A stretch of 64,000 bases of DNA from Typha latifolia (Eukaryota > Streptophyta > Magnoliopsida > Poales > Typhaceae). The stretch is taken from assembly GCA_019914945.1 (NCBI GenBank), contig CM034105.1, positions 6,758,001 to 6,822,000 of the forward strand, read 5' to 3'. The position numbers and the translations under genes were made by a program. Position 1 is the first letter of the stretch. Each line of letters opens with the position of its first letter. Shown in pieces: positions 44,078 through 55,620 of this stretch. The notes under the pieces are model-generated. The model had not been told where the DNA came from. It saw only the letters and a program-made list of their open reading frames with translations, and did no database searches.

Positions 44078-45478
44078 ATGACTACCACAAGATTGAAGGC
44101 AGCAAGGCAAATGAGTGACCAAGGCTTGAAGACGAACCACATGGCTCCGTCGAGATTGCCATCCCCACCTTGTCCGCGAGATCCCATGGAGTACCTAGCG
44201 AGTTTAGTCGATCTACCTCAAGCCATTGCTTCCATGGCACAAACAATGTTAGAGATCAAGGCGACCCTTGTGGACATGAACCAAAGGCGTACCCTGAGCA
44301 TATTAATTGTGGGGAAGTTAATCAAGGCAACATCTTGCCTAGAAACAATGAGGAAGATCCAGCCAAGACTGCGGTTTTTGTGGCTTCACCACCGACTGTT
44401 GCCCAACTAGATCGTCGACCTCCACGTCGTGAGCATTATCGAAGACAAGAGGATCGTCCCTTACCATGGGATAGGATCCGGCGAGGACCGATCCTAGAGG
44501 CACCATGGCAACAACACGACAAACCGCAAGGGCGCCGCACCGATTTACCACCCTTGCACCCGAGGGCACCTATGGCCCCATACCCAAAGGAGGAACCTTG
44601 GGAGGAGTGGGAGGAGCCCCCATATCAACCAAAGTCCAGCAGCATGAGCCGCTTCACCGAGGATGCGAGAATAGACGCGACCAAATGCTACAACCCTGCA
44701 CTATTTTGAGTCGATTTTCCTAAATTCAGCGAGGGTGACCTGCTAGATTGGATCTATAAGGCGAAGCAATTCTTCACCTATCAAGGGACACCTAACCACC
44801 AAAGGTGCTTCTAGCCTCAGTCCACCTTGAAGACATAGCGGTGAGATGGTTTCAAGCAGCACATTGCGCGCGTGCCTTCATCACTTGGGAGGAGTTCGCC
44901 GATGCACTTTCTGTGCATTTCGGGTCCTCCGACTATGAAGACTTCCAAGTCACCTTGACGAAGCTAACCCAAAAGGCTTCTATAAGAGTCTACCAAGAGG
45001 TGTTCGAAAGAATTAGCAATCGAGTCCATGGGTTGTCGGACTCAGCTCTCAAAAACACTTTCATCTCCGGGCTTCGTCATGATATCCAAGCGAAAGTGAA
45101 GGTGACTCGTCCTACTACTTTGTTAGAAGCCTTCTCAGTGGTTCAAATAATGGAAGAGAAGATAAGGGAGTTGAAGGCAACACATCGTCTAGCATGGAGC
45201 ACTAGTGACCCATGCTCTAACCCTAGATCGCCGGTCTTGGGTGTGGCACGTTCGGGGTGGGTTCGGCCAAACCCCCACCATGGACAGCCCCTGAACCTAA
45301 GGGATAGCCATGGATGATGCGATGATGCCTCACACCAGGGGAGATCGAAGATCAATGCTCGAAGGGCCTATTGTGACAAGCGCTTCACATCGAGCCACAA
45401 ATGCTCCAAACAACCCACTGCCATCATGCTCATGGAAGAGATGATCGAGGATGATCTCATTGAAGATCTTGAGGAGTA
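44078..45478 (+). pseudogene. Element E gag
   Basis: It starts MTTTRLKAARQ at 44078, 17 bp after the LTR. A frame shift near 44280 leads into a proline/arginine-rich linker, then VDFPKFSEGD (44710) and the capsid core: WFQAAHCARAFITWEEFADA, YEDFQVTLTKLTQ, YQEVFERISNRVHGLS and LRHDIQAKVK. A damaged zinc-binding end (YCDKRFTSSHKC, 45370) is followed by an acidic tail to the stops at 45478. The gag is close in sequence to the gag piece at 9556-10485. Confidence 0.8.
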
Positions 45479-46951
45479 ATAAGAGGAGGAAGGTGGCCAG
45501 AACGAAGAGGACAACCCGCTTGATGTCCAAGCTGAGCTCTCCCTTCACTCTTTCGTTGGCGAGTCGACTCTGAAAACTCTTCGGGTCAAAGGTATGATCA
45601 AGAAGAATATAGTCCTAATTCTTGTTGATTTAGGAAGCACCCATAATTTTGTGGATTCTCAGATGGTGAGGTGTTTGGGATTGGAGTCAGAGCCTTCTAA
45701 CGGCTTCGATGTGGTTATCGGTGATGGCACTATGTTGAGAACGGAGGGCATATGCAAGGTCCAGCTGCAAATTCAAGGCCATGTCTTTCGAATTGATCTA
45801 TTTTTGTTAGCTCTACGAGGAGCCCATTTCGTGCTTCGGGTGCAATGGCTTCAGAATCTTGGACCGGTCACCTTCAACTTCACCACCATGGCAATGGAGT
45901 TCAGTCATAAAGGCCAACCGATTCAGTTACTAGCCTCATCAAGCAAGGAAGCCAAGGGAGCACTGTAGTCCCTAGAGGGGTTGCCGAAACCTAGGTGCCG
46001 CGGGTTCCTCATGGAACTCATTGAAGGGGCCAAGGACGTGGACGATCCAATACACTTACCCGCTGACTTAAAACTATTTTGCATGAATTTGAAAATGTAT
46101 TCCAGTAGCCACATGGATTGCCTCCACCTAGGATGCAAGACCATCGCATCAAGATCATGCTTGGGGCGGGTCCAGCAAATGTGAGACCATACCGTTATCC
46201 CTTCATCCAAAAGAAGACTATAACAAAGATGGTCCAAGAGATGTTGTCTAGCATGGTGATAAGACCAAGTCAAAGCACCAATTCTTCACCGGTCTTGCTC
46301 GTCGGAAGAAGGACGAATCATTGCAGTTTTGTGTGAACTATCGAGCTCTAAATTCCATCACCGTCAAAGACCGGTATCCCATACCGGTGATCGAAGAGTT
46401 ACTAGATGAATTGGCGGGTGCATGTTACTTCTCAAAGCTGGATTTGAGGGTGGGCTACCATCAAATCATAGTAGAACCATCCGATGTGCACAAGACGGCA
46501 TTTAGAACTCATTATAGACACTACGAGCTCCTCGTTATGCCTTTTGGTCTTACCAATGCTCCCGCCACCTTTCAAAGCTGAATGAATAATATCTTTAGGC
46601 CTTATTTGAGGCAATATGTGATGATATTCTTTGATGATATATTGGTATATAGCCGCACATGGGAGGAGCACATGGGAGGAGCACTTGCGACATCTTCAGA
46701 TAGTACTTGGCCTATTACGGCAACACAAATTGAAGGCCAAGGACTCCAACTGTTCATGGGGGCAGCAAAGGGTCAACTACCTGGGCCACATCATATCTAA
46801 AGATAGCATGGAAGCTGACCCTAAGAAGATCCAAAGCAAGGTGGAATGGCCACTGTCCAAGACTACCAAAGAGCTACGCGGCTTCCTCAGCTTAACCAAC
46901 TACTATCGTCAATTTGTGGCGAACTATGGCAAGGTAGCGACTCCCTCACGG
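45479..46951 (+). pseudogene. Element E protease and reverse transcriptase
   Basis: Protease: LVDLGSTHNFVDS (45620-45660), in which the usual Ser or Thr after the catalytic Asp is Leu, followed by [73 protein letters not shown], the catalytic FFDDILVYS (46629), and VNYLGHIISKD. A 13-bp tandem duplication at 46656-46681 shifts the frame directly after the active site. Stops occur at about 45967, 46182 and 46580. The frame runs to GKVATPSRP, where insertion F begins. Confidence 0.85.
46656..46681 (+). repeat. 13-bp tandem duplication in the E reverse transcriptase
   Basis: CACATGGGAGGAG is repeated exactly once in tandem (46656-46668, 46669-46681). It adds 13 bases and so causes a +1 shift. 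Confidence 0.9.
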
Positions 46952-46956
46952 CCTTG

Positions 46957-47935
46957 TGATACGATTCGGACTTCACCGACATCGTCTCGAGCATGGATTC
47001 ACTTTAGGAATGTTTTTATTTCATGTTTTAGTGTTTAATTTCCATTAAAATAAGTTTTCTGTAAGTCGTGTTCGAACGCGGGTGGAGTGAGTTTGAACGC
47101 GGTTTGTGAACGGGGTTGTGAACGTGGTGAAGAGAATGTACTATGCGTTCGAACGCACTGTGAACGCCTGCATCGCGTTCGCAAATACCGATAGGCGCAT
47201 TCGATTGCGCGTTCGAATGCCTGCATCGCGTTCGCAAATCCAGAAGAGCGAACTTGGTGCGTTCAAACGCGGTCGGGCAAGTTCGAACGCGATCGACGAA
47301 AATTATGTTTTTAGGGTTAATTTGAGTTGTTGGTTAGCCTATAAAAGGATGTGGTAGGCAACCAAATTGAGGATTGATTATTGAGATTGAGTTTTGCCTT
47401 GCCTCCTTCATCTTCTTCGCTCCCGTTCTATCAATCCCCGGCGACGCTGCTTCTAACCTCCCTCGTCCGGCTAATCACCCTAGTCCCTTAGGAGTGGCCC
47501 TCTCCTTCCCCTTCTTCCAATCTATCCAGCACTTGCCCTAACCTTTCCATCAACCATAACCCATCCACCACCACTTTTTCACCGGTGCCACCCCATTAAC
47601 GCCGGTCCTCCACCAACCATCATTACCTAGGATTTCGTGCCTCCATCCACGAATCCAAAACAGAGCATCCTGACATTCGTCCACTAAACGGACGATAGCT
47701 CGAGATCCACAACTCCGATTCGCCTAAAACTAGATTTGTTGGAAATCTCTTTTCTGGGGCTACAACATATCAAAGTTTCACGTCGATCCGATGGCGGAAT
47801 ATTTCGGGATCTTATTTCAAATTCGTGCCAGATCTAGTCCAGATCAAGAATTGGAAGAGATCGACCCTTCACCAAAAAGGCGAAATCGTACCAAGCTGGT
47901 ATCAGAGCTCCATAGCCAGAGGCGTGATCGTATCA
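46957..47935 (+). mobile_element. Insertion F: LTR plus primer-binding site plus LTR stub
   Basis: The insertion is flanked by CCTTG at 46952-46956 and 47936-47940. It starts TGATACGATTCGG; an LTR of 937 bp ends GAAATCGTACCA at 47893. A tRNA-Met primer-binding site (TGGTATCAGAGC, 47897-47908) and about 20 bp of leader follow, and it ends with GTGATCGTATCA, which matches the LTR terminus. So nearly the whole interior and the 3' LTR have been lost, leaving 9-12 bp of the latter. The LTR has five or more TTCGAACGC-like motifs (47066-47300) and a TATA box (CTATAAAAGG, 47339-47348). Confidence 0.8.
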
Positions 47936-47940
47936 CCTTG

Positions 47941-48636
47941 CTGCGAAAGGCTGCATTCACATAGATGGACAAAGAAAGGAAGCATTTGAAGCCTTGAAGA
48001 AGGCGATGATCTCAGCTCGGTCCTTGCTTTAGCCGATTTCACCAACCGTTCACCATTGAGTGCGACGCGTCCGAAGTCGGCACTAGGGTTGTTTTGATGC
48101 AAGAGGGCAGACCCATGGCTTACATGAGCAAGGCTCTTTCCAAATGCTCACAGCTGCTATCCACGTATGAAAGAGAGATGTTCGCCATCATCCATGCTAT
48201 CACCAAGTGGAGGCCTTATCTCATCAGGCGATGCATCACAATCCACACCGATCAAAGGAGCTTGCCATACTTCCGTGGGCAGCGCATACACAAACCAGCC
48301 TAGCAAAGGTGGGTGTCCAAGCTACTTGGATATGACTACGAGTTGGTAAGCAAGAAGGGACCAAAAACAACATCGCCGATGCCTTATCAAGGTCCCCGAA
48401 TCCAGCCAAGTTGGCAGCAATTTCGACGCCAGTTTTTCCTTTTTTCCAGGCGCTGCGAGAGGCCTACAAGAAGGATCCGGATACCATGAGGATGTTGGAC
48501 GACCTTACTGTAGATCCCAACTATATGCAAGGAGTTATGGTGAAGGACAACTTTTGGTGGACAAAAGCAAGATAATTGTTCTAGCTGACCGCCACTTGCG
48601 CTTGGAGTTGGTGCGCCACTTCCATGACACTCCTAT
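47941..48636 (+). pseudogene. Element E RNase H and integrase zinc-finger region
   Basis: The frame resumes after F with KAAFTWMDKERKHL, then RNase H: TIECDASEVGTRVVLMQEGR, STYEREMFAIIHAITKW and TIHTDQRSLPYF. A tether (YDYELV, NNIADALSRSPN) follows, then the start of the integrase finger, LRLELVRHFHDTP, at which the solo LTR is inserted. Stops near 47997 and frame shifts after 48340 make it inactive. Confidence 0.82.
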
Positions 48637-49207
48637 TGTAACAACCCAATCTTAAAAATAAATAAATAAATAATTATGGGCACGACGCGACCGGCCACAC
48701 TGTGGCCGGCCTCGTGCCCATGCAAACTGCATGAGCTTGCATGGTGGGGCGCCACGTGCCCGCGGCCGCTGCCGCAGCCAACCGACTGCGACCAGCTGGC
48801 CGCGGCGGGCCCCGACGCCGCCACTACTCCTCCACCGCCCTCTCTCTCTCTCAGCCACCCTCTCACTCTACTCTCTCTCTCTATACCGACACCTTCCCTA
48901 GAGCCGCTGCTGCATGGTGGGGCGCCACGTGCCCGCGGCCGTCGGTGAGACCAACTGGCCGCGGCGGGCCCCGACGCCGCCACTACTCCTCCTCCACCGC
49001 CCTCTCTCTCTCTCGGCCACCCAATCACTCTACTCTCTCTCTCTCTCTCTTGCCCGAGGTTGGGCTCGTCGGAGCCAAGCCGCCGGCGAGGGGTCGGCCG
49101 CTGGCTGGCCAGCAGCAGCCAGTGCCCTCCCCGCTGGCCCGGGTCCGCAAACTCCTCCCTCACTTCCTCTCTTTCTTCTCTTCCGCTTCTCTTCTTCTTC
49201 TTCATCT

Positions 49208-49241
<34 letters not shown>

Positions 49242-51871
49242 TCATTTTTCCATTCTTTCATTTTCTCCTTCTTCCTCAGCTCCTTCTCTTTCTTTCTACA
49301 CAGTGTTGGGCTCAGCCCAGCACTGTAGCAGCCAGTAGCCTAGCACTGATGGTAGATTTAATTAATTTATTAATTAATTATTTTATTTATGTTATTTATT
49401 TAGGTATTTTTCTTCTTAATTAATGCAAATAGATTATTTAGACATTAACTATTTTAATAATATTATATATTCTTCAATATAATTTTATTAATGACAATTT
49501 TATAATTAATGATTAATTAGGTATAAATATAGGTAATACTTATCTTTATTTATTTATTTATATATCTATTAGATTAATAGATAGATTTATAAATTATAAT
49601 TATTAGATTTATATTCTAATACCCTCATCATATATATTTTAAGTATTTCTATTAATTTTATGATTATTCTGCAACAAATAAAATACTAAGCTTATTTAGT
49701 TATTTATTTATTATTTTATCGAGTAAAGACTGCATTGTCCCTAATTAATCAAGATAGTGTATGAATTATAAAATTAATTATAATTAGACCTTGTCTATAC
49801 TTATTTAGCCTTTTATTTTATTTTATTTTATTTTATAATTATATATTTAGAAATACTCTCATATAAAAGGATCCTCTCCTTATGTTATAACTAACATTTT
49901 ATAATAATAATAGAATTATAATATTTGAATCGTATCTATATTATAGACCTAGTTATGTAATCAAAAATAAAGAAAAGTGATGCTAAACCTAATAAACCTT
50001 GGTATTTTAACTGAATTAATTCTAATTAGATAAACGGCTAACATCATACTACTTAAATATTTTAGATCTCGAACCCCCTTATTTGAGACCCCGTGGATTT
50101 TGCTAGCAATGAATGTCACTCGGTTAACTGACGGACGTGAGAGATGCATGGTTTATGTCTTCTAATCAGACTGTGAGTAGTCTTATCCCCTAGACGCCTT
50201 TCTAAAATTAGGTTATATTAAATATTATGTACATGCATGTTTTGGCCTCTAGCATGATTATATGACTTTATCTATTGATGATTACAGTCAAGCATATTTT
50301 ATCATGCATTTAATTAGACTGATCTAAGATATGAGTACATTGGTGATATATAGAGATGATTATACTGTTATGGTTTTTATGTCGGAATGATCTCTATCAT
50401 GGGTATGCATGTGATAGATTAGCAAAAGTATACATGTGTTAGATACATGGTTAGAGTCGGCATTGCATCATTGTTCTCTTGGCTTCTTTACCACCTAAAT
50501 TCCTGAGTTGCATGATCTGTTGTCGTACTGGATATATATGCATATGATTTATCATGTATAGGAAATCATAAAAGTACATGTGTGTGATGTGATATAATAT
50601 GATATGATGACTGGAACGGTATCTTGTCCGAACTAGTACTAGACATACTCTTAGCGTATGGCAGAGTATGGTGATGGCTAATGGTTGTACTCTTAGCGTA
50701 TGATAGGATACAACTATCATTGATATACCCTTAGCGTATGACAGGGTATGATTACTTTCTTCTAAGATACCCTTAACATATGGCAAGGTATGATTTATCC
50801 ACAGAGATACCCTTAGCATATGGTAGGGTATGATTCATCTATAGAGATACTCTTAGCGTATGACTGGGTATGCTCTGAACTTGTGGCATGATGTGTATCA
50901 AGTTTGGGGCCGGATACCGTAGTCTAGCATGGTGGATGATATTCAGAGTTGAGATGGATGATTGTGATAGTGAGAGATATGTGGATTATATCTGACTCTG
51001 ACATATACGATTATCTAGTGGTTGGTGTGCATCATGCATCATCATTGATGTGACTAGTATCATTAGATCATAATTGTTATACATGATATATCATTATATT
51101 CGGTGATGTTATATGGTAATATCATCATGTGATATATTTTTGGTTGAGGATATAATATGCTAATTCATGAGAATTGATTTTATTCATATACATGTTATTG
51201 AGGATACATATATACATGTTCATATATGGCATCATGCTACTTTTTCATTCATATTATCCAGTACATGATTTACTCTCTATTTGACATCACCGATTCGAGG
51301 TAAGGTCTATTCACTGAGCCTTTTGCTCATGATTCTCTTTATTTCTTTTCTAACCCTCTCAGATATGTGGTACGTGATAGCGACTTGAGATATCTTGAGA
51401 AGATATTTTAGAACGATGATGATGTGAGTTATAGATGCAAAATGGTATAGATGATAGTTTAATCAGATATTGAGTTGTACTAGTATTTGATATTTGTACT
51501 CTTTTGTATTAGACGATGATTTGGATATTACAGGCCGAATCATTGTGTACTCTTGTATTAGTTATTTTAGTTGTATCTTGATGGTTTGTTGTGGCCTGTG
51601 CGGGTCTTGCCAGATTATGTAGTGGTCTAATGTATATTATTGTGGACTAGATATTCATATGTTAACAGGTTTATTTGGTATAGTATAATTTATTTGGCGA
51701 TGGATTGTGTAATCATGGATAGGTTAGCAGATTTTATTTGATGATGTCATGATTATATATGCATAGGAGTCTATCTGTGCGTGACGGGCCCCGCCCAACC
51801 TGTTGCGTGCGCCACGCGTGCCGTGTGGGCATGTGTGCGTGCACGTGCCTATGCTGGGCGGGGGCGTTACA
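48637..51871 (+). mobile_element. Solo LTR of the element C family inside element E
   Basis: A 3,235-bp solo LTR with the duplication CCTAT at 48632-48636 and 51872-51876. It starts TGTAACAACCCAATC and ends GGGCGGGGGCGTTACA, as does the 3' LTR of element C, and matches it along its length, with an extra duplicated block near 48910-48985 that repeats 48735-48800. It interrupts the integrase finger of E. No interior remains, so it arose by recombination between the two LTRs of one element. Confidence 0.92.
50643..50872 (+). repeat. Array of six short hairpins in the solo LTR
   Basis: Six units of the type TACYCTTAGCG-TATG-RCAGGGTA, homologous to the array at 21036-21235 with one additional unit. 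Bases in the two arms of a unit often change together or remain pairable (for example GGATAC opposite GTACTC is broken, others keep TACCCT/AGGGTA). Confidence 0.7.
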
Positions 51872-51876
51872 CCTAT

Positions 51877-53154
51877 GGCTTGACATGAGGGAGTGTTGTG
51901 CACCTATAAGCGGCTGAGCTAGAGTTGCACACGGGCTAGAATGAAGAAGGATGTACAAGCCTACGTCAAGGCTTGCGAGGTGTGTCAAAGAGCGAAGACA
52001 GAATCGGCAAAACCTGTCAGCTTGCTACAACCGCTTCCGATTCCAATGAAGGTTTGGGAGGATGTCGCCATGGATTTCATCGACGGTCTACCCAAGGCTA
52101 GAGGATGTTCCATGATTGTGGCGGTGGTAGATCGCCTCAACAAATATATACATTTTTTAACCTTGGCGCATCTCTACACGGCAAGGAAGGTCGCGGAGAT
52201 TTATGTGTGCAACGTGGCCAAGATGCATGGTATGCCAAATTCGATTGTTTTAGATTGCGATCCTATATTTGTGAGTCAATTTTGGTAGGAATTCGTTGCT
52301 CTCCAAGGGACAAACTTTTGTATGAGTTCAGCCTATCACCCTCAAATGGACGACCAATTTGAGGTGTTGAACCGATGCTTAGAGTAATACTTGTGTTGCT
52401 TTGTCGACGAGCGACCGCGGTAGTGGCCATCCTACTTGCCATTGGTAGAGTGGTCATGCAACACGGCCTTTCACTCGGCCATTAGCATGACCCCATTCGA
52501 GGCTGTCTATGGTCAGCCGCCTCCGACCTTGCATACATGCTTGCCATTGTCTTGAGCCGACCAAACTAAGGAGGATGCAGTTTTGTGAGATTATGATAAG
52601 GTGTTGAGGAGACTCAAGATGCGCTTAACGGCTGCCTAGAACCGAATGAAGCAAGTCTATGACCAGCGACACCAAGAGAGGTCCTTCTCGATTGGGGACT
52701 GGGTCTACATCAAGCTCCAATTGTATCGGCAAAGCTCGGTTAGACCTAGTCCTAATCAAAAGTTGGCTCCAAATTTTAGACCGTGCTAGGTGATCGAGAG
52801 GATTGGACCCATGGGGTACTGTCTGGACTTGCTTGAGGAGGCGAGGATACATTTAGTTTTTTCATGTCTTAAGCCTTAAGGCTTGAGTTCCCTCTACCGA
52901 GCCGATTGGAGCTGTTCCACCCGAGCCAATAAGGGCCGGTCCCGATGAGCCAAAAGCTGAACCGAGTACTCCTATTCTAGTTTGGATCCTAGCCAGATGA
53001 CGCACTCGAGTTCAGGATGAGTGCGTGACTAAGATTTTGGTGGAGTGGCAAGGATGCACAGTGGACGAGGCGACTTGGATGTCCAAATCCGACTTCATGG
53101 ATCGCTATCTAGAGCTAACACCTTTAGGGCAAGGTGAACGAAAGCGTGGTGGAG
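51877..53154 (+). pseudogene. Element E integrase and chromodomain-like C-terminus
   Basis: It continues the finger (VQAYVKACEVCQRAK), then the core: MDFIDGLPKARG (first Asp), VVDRLNKYIHF, IVLDCDPIFVSQFW (second Asp; the usual SDRD is LDCD), SAYHPQMDDQFEVLNRCLE (third position Glu) and PFEAVYGQPPP. Then SIGDWVYIKLQLY, and a chromodomain-like end KILVEWQGCTVDEATWMS. Stops are frequent (52288, 52387, 52421, 52555, 52866). CGAAAGCGTGGTGGAG (53139-53154) directly before the LTR is the likely polypurine region. Confidence 0.82.
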
Positions 53155-53953
53155 TGATACGACTCAGTCCATATTGGCTCCACTCATGACATTGGGTTCA
53201 TTAGGATGAGCTTTATCTAGTTGACTTTTGTTTGAAGAAATAAAAGATTTTTTGTCGGGGGGCGTTCGAATGCAGGGACCGCGTTCGAACGGGCCATGCG
53301 AACGCCTGCACGCGTTCACAAAAATAGAGAATGCAATTTGCACGTTCATTCGAACGCCTGCACACGTTCGCAACGACAAAGAACTGTAATTCCGCTTTTG
53401 AATACGATTGGGCGCGTTCGAACGCACTGTGGTTAAAATTATTGTATTATTAGGGTTTTTAACTTAGTTGATAGGTCCCTAGGATGAGCCTCTATAAATA
53501 TATAGAGAAAACCCTAATTAGAGTTTATCTGATAATTAAAAATGGCATTGTGCCTTTATCTCCTTCTCTTCTGGCTCTAGCCATTGGCGCCCTCTCCCAC
53601 CTCTTTCCTTCCACCACCCAAGTCTTTGATCGGCTTTCTCTAGCTCCTAATTTCCCTCTTCTACAACAACTTCTCCCCCTTCATACCAAGGAATTAACCT
53701 AGCACCTATCTAGCCATTGAAGGGTTATCAAGCTAGGGTTTATTTAACCTTCGGCAACTATTCGGCCGATATCTCAAGATCTATCTTTCTAAACCCTGCT
53801 ATCTTAAATTCGTTAGAAAGATCTTTTCAAGAGCAACAACATATCCAAAATTTAGGAAGATCTATCAGTTAGATTATCCTCAACTTTTTTCAAAAGTCAT
53901 GTTCTCAATTTAGTTCAGAACCATTACGAATTGAATCAAGCCGGTTCGTAATA
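53155..53953 (+). repeat. 3' LTR of element E
   Basis: It starts TGATACGACTCAGTCC and ends GGTTCGTAATA; 799 bp against 817 for the 5' LTR. TTCGAACGC-like motifs lie at 53262-53425 and a TATA box (TCTATAAATA) at 53491-53500. By eye it differs from the 5' LTR at many positions, including several indels, so E is much older than D. Confidence 0.85.
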
Positions 53954-53958
53954 ATATT

Positions 53959-54276
53959 AGCATAAACAATTAAATAGAGAGTATATTTAATATTATTGAC
54001 AACGAAATCATCAATTGTCGAGAAGAGGATAGTGCCATCAGCATATTTTAGAGAATGGCAGTAGAGATTGGAGTAGGGCCAATACCTTAGTGCAATTATT
54101 AGCCTTAATAGATCATACGGGAATGGAAATATTACCAAAATAATAAAATAAGAGTAAATTCGTACTTGATTTTCTACTATAAATTTGAGTAATATTATGT
54201 TTACTGTGGCATCACAAAAATAAATTTGAATATGTCCAACACGATTCATATTCATATTAGTATCCGAGAAAGACAA
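53959..54276 (-). pseudogene. LINE reverse transcriptase fragment, half 1
   Basis: On the minus strand: YSNLYCHSLKYADGTILFST, then IDDFVVNNIKYTLYLIVYAN. This is the catalytic region of a plant LINE RT, with the YADD motif changed to YADG. It stops at the ATATT duplication of element E and continues, with the expected SLKIN block, at 43243. Confidence 0.6.
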
Positions 54277-54279
54277 GTG

Positions 54280-55620
54280 GATATGGATATCGAATGATCA
54301 TCTTGACCTCAAATTATCCTTTTTTCCCGCTCTTAAATAAGGATAAATGGCCTGCCTAACGTCTAGAACTGGTCACCTGATAGTCAATGATATTTTATTT
54401 TAACCAAAAAAAAAACCAAAATGGCTAACTAAAGAGATGAGCATTTGAGAGATTTTAGATAGTTGATAGGGTCAAACTAAAAGAAATTTAAAAAAAATTG
54501 GCAGAGGGGTATATATGAAAAACTATAATAGTTTTGAGGTATTAAATTCGAAAATTGAAAAAAAAAATCTGATTCTAAGGCTGGTGACTTTCAAAAGACA
54601 ATGAAATCTTAAATGGGTTTATGTTCGATAGCTCATATGAAAAAGAAAATTGTATATCCGAATCACTGTCTTAGAAAAGTACGCGATATACGTGGATATC
54701 GCGATTATGTGGACACCATGCCATGCCAAACAAGAAATATGGGCATGGGTAGAACAAACTCAAGCGATGAGATGGGCAAAGAATTTTGTTGCCGAGTGAC
54801 ATAAGTTTTAGTCCCGCATTAATTAAAAAGTTTTTTTTTCTTGTCATATGTACCCTTCAAAAATCCAAAATTTATTTATATACCCTTCTAAATTTGATTT
54901 ATATATATATATTCTTCAAACACAAGATTTTTATCCTTTAAATATTAAAAAAAATTCTTAGTTAAGCATACTTTTATTTTTTTCTATTAAAATTAAAACT
55001 TATCTTGAAAAAGAACCATGTGAGTATCTGTGCAAATAACATATGCTTAGAGATGAATATAATACATGCAATAATCATCTTTCGATGGCACACAAGCAAA
55101 TAAGTGGTTTTTGAAGGGTATATTTGTGAAACAAAATAAAAATAAGTTTTAGAGTTAATTATACTTAGACTTGTTGTACTATTATCCATTTTAATTTAGA
55201 ATATTTATTTAATTATTTTAACACTTTAACCTCCTCAAATATCGAATAATCTAATATCTCTCACCTATCTTATAATATAAAAGAAAATATTAAATAATTA
55301 CTTTACCCTCCATTTCTCTTCTTTTTTTCTCCACAATAAAGTTAAAAGAATTCTCGTCTAAAATTGATAATGCAATATTTTTATTAAAAAAAATTAAATA
55401 AAGATAACTGATGTAAAGAATATTTAGGAGGTTTAACATAGTCCACAGGATTGATATAATATGAAAAATAAATGCAGTTGTCGATACAAAAATGAGCAAT
55501 ATTTTAGAAGTAATTCTCCCAATATATAGTCATGATATATAACCAATTGCAGAGTCCACTTTCCTGCACTTCTCTTATGTCTATTAGTTGGTATATAGGT
55601 GGCTTTAACTAAGATATATA
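54280..55620. other. AT-rich intergenic DNA, nothing recognised
   Basis: No gene, RNA or repeat pair was recognised. Short open frames at 54613-54804, 54974-55189 and 55290-55499 show no motif. Confidence 0.4.

Larger units (their letters stand above)
43244..53953 (+). mobile_element. Element E: chromovirus-type gypsy carrying two nested insertions
   Basis: The element is bounded by ATATT at 43239-43243 and 53954-53958. Order: 5' LTR (43244-44060), gag, protease, RT, insertion F (46957-47935), RNase H and integrase finger, solo LTR (48637-51871), integrase and chromodomain-like end, 3' LTR (53155-53953). Without the insertions it is about 6.5 kb. Gag and the C-terminal chromodomain-like region place it with Reina-like chromoviruses. 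All frames are broken by stops. It sits within a LINE relic. Confidence 0.88.

Noticed and set aside
44339..44569. Minus-strand frames inside element E
   Set aside because: Shadows of the plus-strand gag frame; no motif.
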